NCBI GenBank assembly: GCA_021732565.1 | Contig: JAKFUT010000068.1 | Coordinates: 1 to 59,774 of the forward strand | Origin: Candidatus Obscuribacterales bacterium | GTDB lineage: Bacteria; Cyanobacteriota; Vampirovibrionia; Obscuribacterales; Obscuribacteraceae | DNA length: 59,774 nt | Direction of reading: 5' to 3' | Shown: positions 46,550-54,835 of the stretch, in pieces | Numbering within the stretch: the stretch's first letter is position 1 | Layout: each line of letters starts with the position of its first letter | Position numbers and translations under genes: made by a program | The notes under the pieces: model-generated | Told to the model about the DNA's origin: nothing | What the model saw: only the letters and a program-made list of their open reading frames with translations | Databases searched by the model: none

Positions 46550-49500
46550 ATGCCTATCGTTGATAATCTGAAAACCGAGGAATTGAACTCTCGAGTTCGA
46601 TCCTGTGTCGATATCTGGACTCGCTCGACAATGGAAGCAGGAGTGCAAGCGCCGATCAACGGCTTAATTCAACTTGCCAATCGTGGTATCGGCAGCGAGT
46701 TCATACCCCCTCTTCAATTGTATGAAAAGCCCTTAGATGCAGAGACTGGCTCCGCGGAGTGGTACTGCCAGCAGTTTGGTACCGGCACGGGAGTTCTGTT
46801 AGATCTTGTTGCCCTTAGAGCAGCCGGACGCGGTATCGCTTCCCGCTGTGGACTGCAGGGGGCGGGTTTGAAGCTGGGTTTGCTTCGCACCGAACAGGTT
46901 GCTGCCGGTGAGGTTGTGCAACGAACTTTTCTGGGAAGTGCGCTGGGTTCTTTCGCTTTGGGCGCAACCTATGAGGGTGTCTTTCGACCAGTGCACCCCG
47001 ATGAGCAACACGAATTCTGGTCTGCCCGATTCAAAAATGCTATTTCTGGTGGCACCACACTTGCCACCATGGACATGTCCCTGCGGGGAACACAACCGCT
47101 GGCCAACAGATTGATCTCAAATGATCGCAACTTCGGGTTGGTGCTCGGGCGCAACTTAACTGTGGGCGGGCTGGCAGGCTTCAATACAGGCGTGACTAAC
47201 GCGGTTGTTCGTTCTGCACTCTCGGATGGAGAATTCAGGGCCAAAGACATACTCTCATCGGGTGGGCAGTACGCTTTTACAGGAGCCATTCTTCACGGAT
47301 CTCCGTTTTTGTTGAATCCGGTGCAAAAGTCAACTCTTAATCCCGAGCGCGAACGCAGAACGCTGATCAATCTTGCCAGTGGTGCCGGCATTGGTGAAGA
47401 TGTTGGTGCGCAATTGGCATTGCTGGAGGAGCGTGCCGCGAAGGATGGTCTCAGCCGCCAGGAAATTGCTCGCACTTATTCGACTTCGGCCAATTTCCTG
47501 CGGGCGGAATCTGTCGTTGGAGTTACTCGCGAACATCTAAGTGCGCTGAGCTTACAGTGCATCAGGAATGCAGCTAATCCGCGGGGCATTGACCAGGGAG
47601 TTAACAATACTTGCAATGTGACAACTATTGAGGGACGACTCTATTCGGTCAGTCCATCAGACGCCATTCGCGTTGTCTCGAACATTGCGTTGAATGGCAA
47701 ATTTAGAACGGCAGGCGGAACGCTAATTTCTCTGGATGCTGGACAGCTGCAACCCGATGAAGAAGCCAGAGTTACCTTAAAGGCAGATGTTGGATCTGGA
47801 AAGAGACTCTATGCCAGTCAGCTGTTTCAGCATGGTGCGGTTAATTCATTCTGGCAGACCGCTACCGAGGCTCCAGACGGGCGAACGGTGAAGAAGGGGA
47901 GTCTGGAGTATCGTGTTGATGCCGGACGAGACGCTGGCAACGGCCAGCCCGCTATACCACGTCGAGAACAGATAATTGATCGCTCCAATGGAGAAAATGA
48001 GGTGATCAAATTGAACGGTGAGGTGGTCAATAGTCCGCACCTCAGTTTGGATTCCATGTTGCAGGTTGAGCGCCGGTTGACCGGTCGGCTGGAACGAAGT
48101 CGAATAGTCGATTATCAGCTGAAGCAATCCACCAGAGATGTTCTTAAGCCTGGTAGCCTCGATGAACTGAAAGAGCAACTTACCAGGCTGAAATCCGACA
48201 AGAAATTTCCTGTGACGCTCGGAATGGATGTGCGGGCCGACAGTTTCTGGAAAAAGGTTTTTGGTGACAGACCGATTGTCGTGAACAGCTTTCGTGACAC
48301 GTTCTACCATGTTGTGCAAATTGTTGATTATGATCCTGAGAAAGATAAGGTCTATGTCGATGGTAGCTGGGGTGTTGGCAAAGATTTTCTGGACAAAGCC
48401 GACGGTAAGCCGGCAATGACTGTGGCGGACGTGTGGAGCATGATGCAAGATGGATCTTCCAAGGTCACTGAATTGCGAGTATCAGGCAACAAAGACTTTT
48501 CTGAAGAGGCTGTGAAGGTGGTATCGACATGGCCACACCTTAATATGGTGCTGATGCGAGACACGAAATTGACCGACGTCGGTCTGCGAAATTTTCGGGA
48601 CAATACCGAGCTGAAACTTCTTGATATAGCAGGAACAACGGTAACCAACGCCGGTGTTGGCCAAATCACCGATTTAAAGAAGCTTGAAAGGTTATTCCTG
48701 TCTCGCACAAAGGTGACTGCAGATTGTCTGGATCAAATTAGCTCTTTTCCAAATCTCAAAGATCTTGATGTAGCCGGTACTCCCATAAAGCCGGCTGATG
48801 CCTGTGCCTCTGCTGATAAACTGCGACACCTGAAATCAATTTGGTTCTCGGCTGAAATGTTAACGCCTGCCGCGCTGCGCGAATTTGGCACCGCGCTTCC
48901 CGGGGTCCAGCCATATTTTTGTTTGACGGGAGAGGGTGGTACCGGGTTTGTGCAGTACGGTCACAAATCCGGAGATGCGAATAGAATCAGTATGATTTCA
49001 GTGCATGAAGCTCCAGTAGGGGCAGCGGGCAAATGGTTTGAAACCTTAAAGAATCTGCCGGAACTGGAAGCATTGTATATGACAAAGAGCCCGCTTTCTG
49101 AAGAAGAAGTCGGGCAATTGAGTCCGTTGACCGATCTCACTCTCCTCAGCCTGGATGGAGCAAGGGTGACGGATGCGGGACTTGCTCGATTGTCCGGATT
49201 GAACAAACTCCAACATCTTTCTCTAGTTGATGGTGCCGTTACAGGAGCCGGCGTTGAGAATTTCGCAGTCTTGCGTTCACTTATTCTCTCTGGCACTAAA
49301 GCAAATGATTCGGCATTGAAGAACATAGATCGTTTACGGCAACTGGAGGTTCTAGATCTCCAGGATACAAAAGTGACCGATGATACAATTTCCGTCGTTA
49401 AGAGATGCTTGCAGTTGAGAAACCTCAAGCTGTCGGGAACGGAAATAACTGATGCCGGCGTAAAGCAACTCGGGAGTCTGCGAAATCTTAGCGTTCTTTC

Positions 49501-50032
49501 TCTAGATCGAACAAAGATTACCCACGAGTCAATGTCTGCGTTGGCCAGCATGCGTCTTTGGTCACTCAGCCTTGATGGCACAAGAATTTCTGCCGCTGGA
49601 CTGAAAGCGTTGGCGATCAACAGGAGCTTGCAGGTTCTGTCGCTCAATGGTACGGACTGTGATGAAGCTGCAGCCACCGAGCTTGGTACTATGTCGAATT
49701 TGACGAGTCTGGATCTTTCCAGATCCACAATCGCTGTTGCTGGTATTGAGAAGCTCTCTCGGTTGCCTTCGTTACACTCCTGCAATCTCTCCGAAACAGG
49801 AATCTCTGATACTGCCATACCCGCGCTTCTACGCATGCCGACTTATGTGCTCAATGTGGCTAATACTAAAATCAGTTTTGACGGAATAACGCGGTTGTTA
49901 TCCAGTAGAACATTGGGATTGTTAACATTGTCTACAGATATGTGTACGGAAGACCAGAAAACCGAACTGAGAAGGAGGTTCCCTCGTGTCTCTATCAATA
50001 TGGTTGCCACTGCGCCGGGGAAGGCTCCATAG
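46550..50032 (+). CDS. Modular protein: hydrophobic domain, papain-like domain and LRR array
   Basis: Protein of 1160 residues from ATG 46550. Residues ~25-270 form the hydrophobic domain shared with 1898-3547. A helical linker is followed by the papain-like core: Gln349 and Cys355 in DQGVNNTCNVTT, His587 in YHVVQIVDY and Asp604 in YVDGSWGVG. From ~630 to the end it carries about 18-20 leucine-rich repeats of the L-x2-L-x-L-x2-T-x-[IV]-TD-x-G type (24-residue period). LRRs commonly bind proteins, so a peptidase effector with target recognition is plausible but unproven. No Shine-Dalgarno was found for GTG 46544 or ATG 46550, and an in-frame TAA precedes 46544 directly. Confidence 0.78.
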   Translation: MPIVDNLKTEELNSRVRSCVDIWTRSTMEAGVQAPINGLIQLANRGIGSEFIPPLQLYEKPLDAETGSAEWYCQQFGTGTGVLLDLVALRAAGRGIASRCGLQGAGLKLGLLRTEQVAAGEVVQRTFLGSALGSFALGATYEGVFRPVHPDEQHEFWSARFKNAISGGTTLATMDMSLRGTQPLANRLISNDRNFGLVLGRNLTVGGLAGFNTGVTNAVVRSALSDGEFRAKDILSSGGQYAFTGAILHGSPFLLNPVQKSTLNPERERRTLINLASGAGIGEDVGAQLALLEERAAKDGLSRQEIARTYSTSANFLRAESVVGVTREHLSALSLQCIRNAANPRGIDQGVNNTCNVTTIEGRLYSVSPSDAIRVVSNIALNGKFRTAGGTLISLDAGQLQPDEEARVTLKADVGSGKRLYASQLFQHGAVNSFWQTATEAPDGRTVKKGSLEYRVDAGRDAGNGQPAIPRREQIIDRSNGENEVIKLNGEVVNSPHLSLDSMLQVERRLTGRLERSRIVDYQLKQSTRDVLKPGSLDELKEQLTRLKSDKKFPVTLGMDVRADSFWKKVFGDRPIVVNSFRDTFYHVVQIVDYDPEKDKVYVDGSWGVGKDFLDKADGKPAMTVADVWSMMQDGSSKVTELRVSGNKDFSEEAVKVVSTWPHLNMVLMRDTKLTDVGLRNFRDNTELKLLDIAGTTVTNAGVGQITDLKKLERLFLSRTKVTADCLDQISSFPNLKDLDVAGTPIKPADACASADKLRHLKSIWFSAEMLTPAALREFGTALPGVQPYFCLTGEGGTGFVQYGHKSGDANRISMISVHEAPVGAAGKWFETLKNLPELEALYMTKSPLSEEEVGQLSPLTDLTLLSLDGARVTDAGLARLSGLNKLQHLSLVDGAVTGAGVENFAVLRSLILSGTKANDSALKNIDRLRQLEVLDLQDTKVTDDTISVVKRCLQLRNLKLSGTEITDAGVKQLGSLRNLSVLSLDRTKITHESMSALASMRLWSLSLDGTRISAAGLKALAINRSLQVLSLNGTDCDEAAATELGTMSNLTSLDLSRSTIAVAGIEKLSRLPSLHSCNLSETGISDTAIPALLRMPTYVLNVANTKISFDGITRLLSSRTLGLLTLSTDMCTEDQKTELRRRFPRVSINMVATAPGKAP

Positions 50033-50650
50033 TCCTAATGCCGATATCCTAACCAGGCGCCATCGGAGAATTCGCCTGCAATGCCGGAAAGCATCTTGCA
50101 TATCAATTTTCTGATACGCGTTAATACCACCGGCGTCAACACCCGGGTGCCCAAATCGGCGGTAGCAATGCTAGACCACCCGTCGCCTTCGCCAGGTGAG
50201 ATCAAGCCCATACAGGTAGTAATCCTCGGGCATTCCTCGATCCAATTGCTAATCACAAATTGTGAGTATGTCAAGAGAGGATTGAACCTGCTTTTTCTAT
50301 CCGCGCCGAAACCAGGAATGGCTCACGATATAGCGGAGTGAGCGTCTTGCTCGAGCCTGCTGACTTAATTGCTCCATCGGCGCTGATCAAGGTGCATTTC
50401 GTCTGGTCGGACTCTCTCTGGTGCGGGTCACTTGGCTGTATTCCGCATGTTTTTCCGGTGGGTTGTTTAAAATGTTCCTGTCAATTAGGCAACTTGTCAA
50501 ATAATGAATCAAGCACATCCTCTGGTATCGTAATGCCGAGGTTAGCTATGAGGACTGAGTTTAGCGTTGACCGTTTTGACCAAATATCATGTGGAACGAG
50601 TCGCAAATCTTTCGGTATGCACGAGAATTATTCAACAGGAGCAACTTTAA
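50033..50650. other. Non-coding stretch with a palindromic site
   Basis: About 618 bp without a gene I can support. On the minus strand a TTGACA (50269-50274) stands immediately upstream of the perfect palindrome TCACAA-A-TTGTGA (50253-50265), the look of an operator in a promoter spacer, but no convincing -10 or gene follows. AGGAGC before 50651 belongs to the next gene. Confidence 0.35.
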
Positions 50651-52393
50651 ATGACACTTCCGTGGAGCATAGGTGCACCGCGATTCTCTGAGGTCGAAAT
50701 TGAGCGGGATGTGCCCGCTGAGATGCATGACGGCACTATTCTCTATTCCGATATTTACCGGCCTGTTGGTCTTCAGAGTGCGCCCGTGTTGCTGGTGCGA
50801 ACTCCCTACAACAAAACAACTGCGCTTACTAGCGTATATGCGCATCCGGTGTGGTACGCGCGATTTGGCTACATGGTGGTAGTGCAGGACACGCGTGGCC
50901 GTTGGAAATCGGAGGGGGAATGGTATCCCTTTCGCCACGAGATTAGGGACGGAAGAGATACTATAAAATGGGCAGCAAAATTGCCTGGTGGTAACGGCAA
51001 AATTGCCACTTACGGATTTTCATATTGCGGTGTTACTCAGTTGATGGCTGCAGTGAATTCACTGCCTGAGCTGGTCACGATGATGCCTGCAATGACCGCA
51101 TCTGATTATTTTGACGGGTGGACATATAAGGGCGGTGCCTTGCAATTGGCGTTCGCACGTAACTGGGCGTGGTATCTGGCACATGAATCGGCGCATCGCA
51201 GATCGAATTCTGTCCAAGAAGAAGAGTTGCTTACGTCTATGCTTACCGCACCACTTCAGTACTGGACTCATACTCCGGCACTCCTGGAGTGTGAGGGACC
51301 CGCGCCCTACTACTATGACTGGGTTACCCACGACACCTATGACGAATATTGGAAGCAATGGTCGCTTAGAACTCGTTATGCCGAAATTAGTACTCCAGCG
51401 CTGCACATCGGCGGCTGGTACGACATCTTTCTTGAAGGTGTAATTGAAAATTTTGTGGAGCTAAAGAAACAAGCAGCTAACGAGTTTGCCAGGAACAACC
51501 AGAAGCTCATAATCGGACCGTGGCATCACCTTCCCTGGACTCAAAAGGTTGGCACGTTAGATTTTGGTTCTAATGCACGAAGCGCCATGGATGCGTTACA
51601 GGTGTTATGGCTAGACAAATACATGCAGGGCGAGCACAATCAGCTCGATGACGAATCTTGTGTCTGGTATTTTCTTATGGGTTCCAACTCATGGTGCTCA
51701 AGCACGCAGTGGCCGCCTGAAGGCGTGCAACCGGTGAAGTTCTATCTTCATTCCGACGGGCGAGCAAACTCCATCACCGGAAGCGGCTCTCTCAATCACA
51801 ATTTGCCACACCACGAACTATCGGATGTTTGGGTTTGCGATCCAAATGATCCCGTGCCCAGCCTTGGTGGGCATAGCTGCTGCATAGAGGGCTTAGCACC
51901 AATGGGCAGCGCGGACCAGAGACCGATTGAGAATCGCAATGATGTGCTGGTGTTTTCCACCAACGTTCTGGAACAAGATTTGCAAATAACAGGATCTGTA
52001 CACGCTCGGTTGTATATAGCAACCACAGCAGTGGATACCGATATCTCAATTCGTCTGGTGGATGTGTATCCGGACGGCAAGGCTATTAATTTGTTAGAAG
52101 GACACCAGCGAGCGCGTTTTCGCAATTCGCTCGAAAAACCTGAACATCTCGAGCCTGATAGAGTCTACGAATATGATATCAAGATTGGTACCACAGCATG
52201 CGTTTTCAAAGCCGGTCACAGAATCCGCATAGATTTATGTAGCTCGAATTTTCCGTCATTCGAGCGTAACTCTAACTCGGGTAAACCGATAGTTCGCGTG
52301 AAACTGTCGGATTTTACAGTTTCAACGCAGACACTCTTTCATGACAGCGCCAGACCGTCCCACGTGACACTGCCTGTGCTGTCGCCTAGTTAG
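50651..52393 (+). CDS. CocE/NonD-family acyl hydrolase (X-Pro dipeptidyl-peptidase-like)
   Basis: Soluble alpha/beta hydrolase of 580 residues with the CocE/NonD architecture: catalytic core, C-terminal jelly-roll (from ~residue 430). Triad residues are visible: Ser124 in YGFSYCGVTQ, Asp258 in IGGWYDIFLEG and His292/293 in IGPWHH. VQDTRGRWKSEG and the family's terminal DLCSSNFPSFERN motif are present. Such enzymes cleave esters, beta-lactam acyl side chains or X-Pro dipeptides; the substrate cannot be told. The start has AGGAGC upstream. No signal peptide was seen. Confidence 0.88.
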   Translation: MTLPWSIGAPRFSEVEIERDVPAEMHDGTILYSDIYRPVGLQSAPVLLVRTPYNKTTALTSVYAHPVWYARFGYMVVVQDTRGRWKSEGEWYPFRHEIRDGRDTIKWAAKLPGGNGKIATYGFSYCGVTQLMAAVNSLPELVTMMPAMTASDYFDGWTYKGGALQLAFARNWAWYLAHESAHRRSNSVQEEELLTSMLTAPLQYWTHTPALLECEGPAPYYYDWVTHDTYDEYWKQWSLRTRYAEISTPALHIGGWYDIFLEGVIENFVELKKQAANEFARNNQKLIIGPWHHLPWTQKVGTLDFGSNARSAMDALQVLWLDKYMQGEHNQLDDESCVWYFLMGSNSWCSSTQWPPEGVQPVKFYLHSDGRANSITGSGSLNHNLPHHELSDVWVCDPNDPVPSLGGHSCCIEGLAPMGSADQRPIENRNDVLVFSTNVLEQDLQITGSVHARLYIATTAVDTDISIRLVDVYPDGKAINLLEGHQRARFRNSLEKPEHLEPDRVYEYDIKIGTTACVFKAGHRIRIDLCSSNFPSFERNSNSGKPIVRVKLSDFTVSTQTLFHDSARPSHVTLPVLSPS

Positions 52394-52662
52394 CAACTAT
52401 TACTGTTGTTGCGGTCTGTGTAGGCGGGCTCTGCTCGTCGGTCTGTCCCTTGCGCGCGAGAATTTTGAGGCTTCGGGGCCAATGGACGATATTTACCATA
52501 AGCTCTCTAGACAACACCAAGCGAAACTCGCCTAAGGCGGGGAATGAGCGTGAATCCCTTGCCTGATCTTCGTCAATGCAAGCCGGTTTTTGATCTCTCT
52601 TTCGGGCTTGCACCAATGGCTAAGAATGCTTAGTTAAGTTCTGCGATAACAGACTACGATAT
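52394..52662. other. Convergent intergenic region
   Basis: About 270 bp between the convergent hydrolase and GGDEF-like genes. No gene or clear terminator hairpin was found. Confidence 0.4.
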
Positions 52663-54390
52663 TCAGTTCTGTTGCTTCTGTTTTTCCTGCCGTGCAGCAA
52701 TGAGCACGTCTTCCGGTTTGGTTCCATGCTCGGGCATGGCGGCGATACCAAAGAAGAATTTTAAAGTCGCTGGATCCAACCCTTGTAACAATGGCTGTTG
52801 CAGTAGTAATTTCTTAACACGCTGCGCAAACGTCAGCGCTCCAGCAGAACCTGAGTGCGGGAGAATAAACACGTAGCCCTCATCTTCGAAATGTGCCAGA
52901 ACATCAAGTTGTCGCTTCATTGTTCGCAACCTTGCCCCTGCTTCTCTCATGGCTTCGGAGGATATTGTCTCCGTGGTGCCGATGGCTGTTTCTCTTCTCA
53001 ATTCAAACAATAATATCGAGAACGGTAACCCGCCTCGATTGAACCGGATGCATTCATTGTCAAAGAAATAAGTAAAAGCTGCATAGGTAAAAATACCGGT
53101 GTCGCGGCGCGATAAGCTGGACTCGACTGAAGTGCTGGTTAATTTTAACTCTCGAGACAATTTGATGCGAGACGCCTCGGTGGGTTTGGTGTATTGATTG
53201 ACACCGGAATCCGACTCACCGGAACTGGAGAAGGGAATCGTAGAATTGCTCTCCGCATCGTTGGCCGATGTGCCGGTGTCGCTCGCGTAACGCGATGGAG
53301 ACGAGGCAACGTTGTCTTTCGTGGAAGCTGAAGAGGCATCATTGTCCTTCGCAGCTGACGGAGGCCAGGAGATTGCAGCATCGTCCTTCATGAAAGACGA
53401 GACTGCATCGGCCTCTATAGCAGGCGAAGAGCTTGGTACGCTATTGTCCGTCGCGGCAAACGAAGGAGGGGCGATTGCAGCATCGTCTTTCATGAAAAAC
53501 GAGCCCGCATTGTTGTCCATTGCAGGCGAAGAGGATGTTGCGCTTGCGGCAGACGAAGGAGGGGCGATTGAAGAACTTTGCCCCGAAGGAGGCGAGGCGG
53601 TTGATACAGCATTGTTCTCGGCGGCAGGCCAGCCGTGTGATGCCTCACCTTGTGATCGTTGATTCTCGTCATGCAGCCAGGTCCGTTCCTGTTCGCTTGT
53701 TGTGATCCATTTTGTTCCGTGACCGGAAGACCTGGAAATTCTTGAATCTGACGGTTCTTTCTTCAGAGGAGCTGGATTAAGGGTAGTGTCGGGCCATTCT
53801 GTCTCGAGAGGAGGTCTCTCATTTACCGCGGGCTCAGGTTGCACTACATATGGTGCAACGGCCGTGGGCATTTCCGTGCTGCAGGGAACAATGCTCGTGT
53901 CGGGCTGCTCATGTGCCACAGGCATGGTGCCGTATTTCCCTGACTCCTGCAACCGAGCAAGAAGCGGGTTAAGCGGAGTTCCCGTTGAGACAGGCTCCGA
54001 TGGAGTTGATGTGGAATTTGTCCCCACCGATGTGCTCGGTGCAACGTTATTGTGACCTGCTTGTTGTTTGAGTTTTTCGTTGGCAGCAGTGTATTCCAGA
54101 GAGATGAGATTCTGAACTAAGAGTACGTCATTGGTCTTATGACTCCAGCGTACAGGCGAGCCCGAGATGTCAGTTCGAGCAAGAGTCCAACACGGAACAC
54201 CGGTGCCCATTTCGCACTTTACTACAATTGTGAATGTTGCGCCCCCTCCGCCGGTACGGAAAGGAAGCTCAATTGATGTTCGCCAATTGCGTTGAGCTTT
54301 GGACAAAATAAATTGTAGATCTCCAGTTTCCGGTATACCCACCATTTCGGGAATACGTGACGAGTCTTGCGACTTGCCGAACTTAAACAT
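52663..54390 (-). CDS. Degenerate-GGDEF protein with Ser/Pro/Ala repeat linker
   Basis: Protein of 575 residues. N-terminal ~110 residues form a beta-rich domain of unknown type (MFKFGKSQ...ETGDLQFILSKAQRNWRTSIELPF). Residues ~130-380 are low-complexity Ser/Pro/Ala/Asp with imperfect SSFMKDDAAI repeats. The C-terminal ~160 residues resemble a GGDEF fold, with an RFNRGGLPFSILLFELR strand, helices, and FEDEGYVFILP where the GG[DE]EF signature should be. This is probably catalytically dead and a c-di-GMP receptor or structural domain at most. ATG 54390 is preferred over 54414 because GGAG lies seven bases upstream. Confidence 0.65.
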   Translation of the reverse strand: MFKFGKSQDSSRIPEMVGIPETGDLQFILSKAQRNWRTSIELPFRTGGGGATFTIVVKCEMGTGVPCWTLARTDISGSPVRWSHKTNDVLLVQNLISLEYTAANEKLKQQAGHNNVAPSTSVGTNSTSTPSEPVSTGTPLNPLLARLQESGKYGTMPVAHEQPDTSIVPCSTEMPTAVAPYVVQPEPAVNERPPLETEWPDTTLNPAPLKKEPSDSRISRSSGHGTKWITTSEQERTWLHDENQRSQGEASHGWPAAENNAVSTASPPSGQSSSIAPPSSAASATSSSPAMDNNAGSFFMKDDAAIAPPSFAATDNSVPSSSPAIEADAVSSFMKDDAAISWPPSAAKDNDASSASTKDNVASSPSRYASDTGTSANDAESNSTIPFSSSGESDSGVNQYTKPTEASRIKLSRELKLTSTSVESSLSRRDTGIFTYAAFTYFFDNECIRFNRGGLPFSILLFELRRETAIGTTETISSEAMREAGARLRTMKRQLDVLAHFEDEGYVFILPHSGSAGALTFAQRVKKLLLQQPLLQGLDPATLKFFFGIAAMPEHGTKPEDVLIAARQEKQKQQN

Positions 54391-54414
54391 GCTGTCACTC
54401 CAATTGACGGGCAT

Positions 54415-54835
54415 CGAGACTATATGCAGTCTGCCCGCTGGATTGTGCGACGAATCACCAGTTTTTTAAAGCTTCCTTCAGCCTGGTGCGCTCACCTCGC
54501 TTCAGCCCACTATCCTAAAGCTCTTCGTTAAGCCTTACTTGTTCTGATACCGTTCTTTGCATTTCCTAACAGAAAGAGAGAGACAAAACTGCAAGGGGCA
54601 GATGATTTGCCGGTCAACTGACTGCTTGGCAGGTGGACCGCTTTACTTGCAGCTGTATTTCCTTGGAGGTCGGATTGTTCGGCGTAAGGAGACAAACGGA
54701 CAGATCTTCGATACTCTTTTACCAGCCCTTTCTGCACAGGGGTATATTTGACTAAGGAGGGGCAAGGGTTTTGTCATCAGTTGCCAGTCGCCTTTTCCAA
54801 GAGCGTGGTATGAAACATCTTCTGGAGATATCGTT
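54415..54835. other. Intergenic region with an unexplained strong Shine-Dalgarno
   Basis: It lies between divergent genes. An AAGGAGGGG site at about 54755-54763 precedes a TTG (54771) whose 62-codon frame overlaps the start of the metallopeptidase gene in another frame. Whether that short frame is translated as a leader is unclear; no other feature was recognised. Confidence 0.35.

Noticed and set aside
50081-50341. 86-codon plus-strand frame and 79-codon minus-strand frame in the 50-kb gap
   Set aside because: Neither has a Shine-Dalgarno; the minus frame starts at the TTGACA hexamer itself. Composition alone is not enough.
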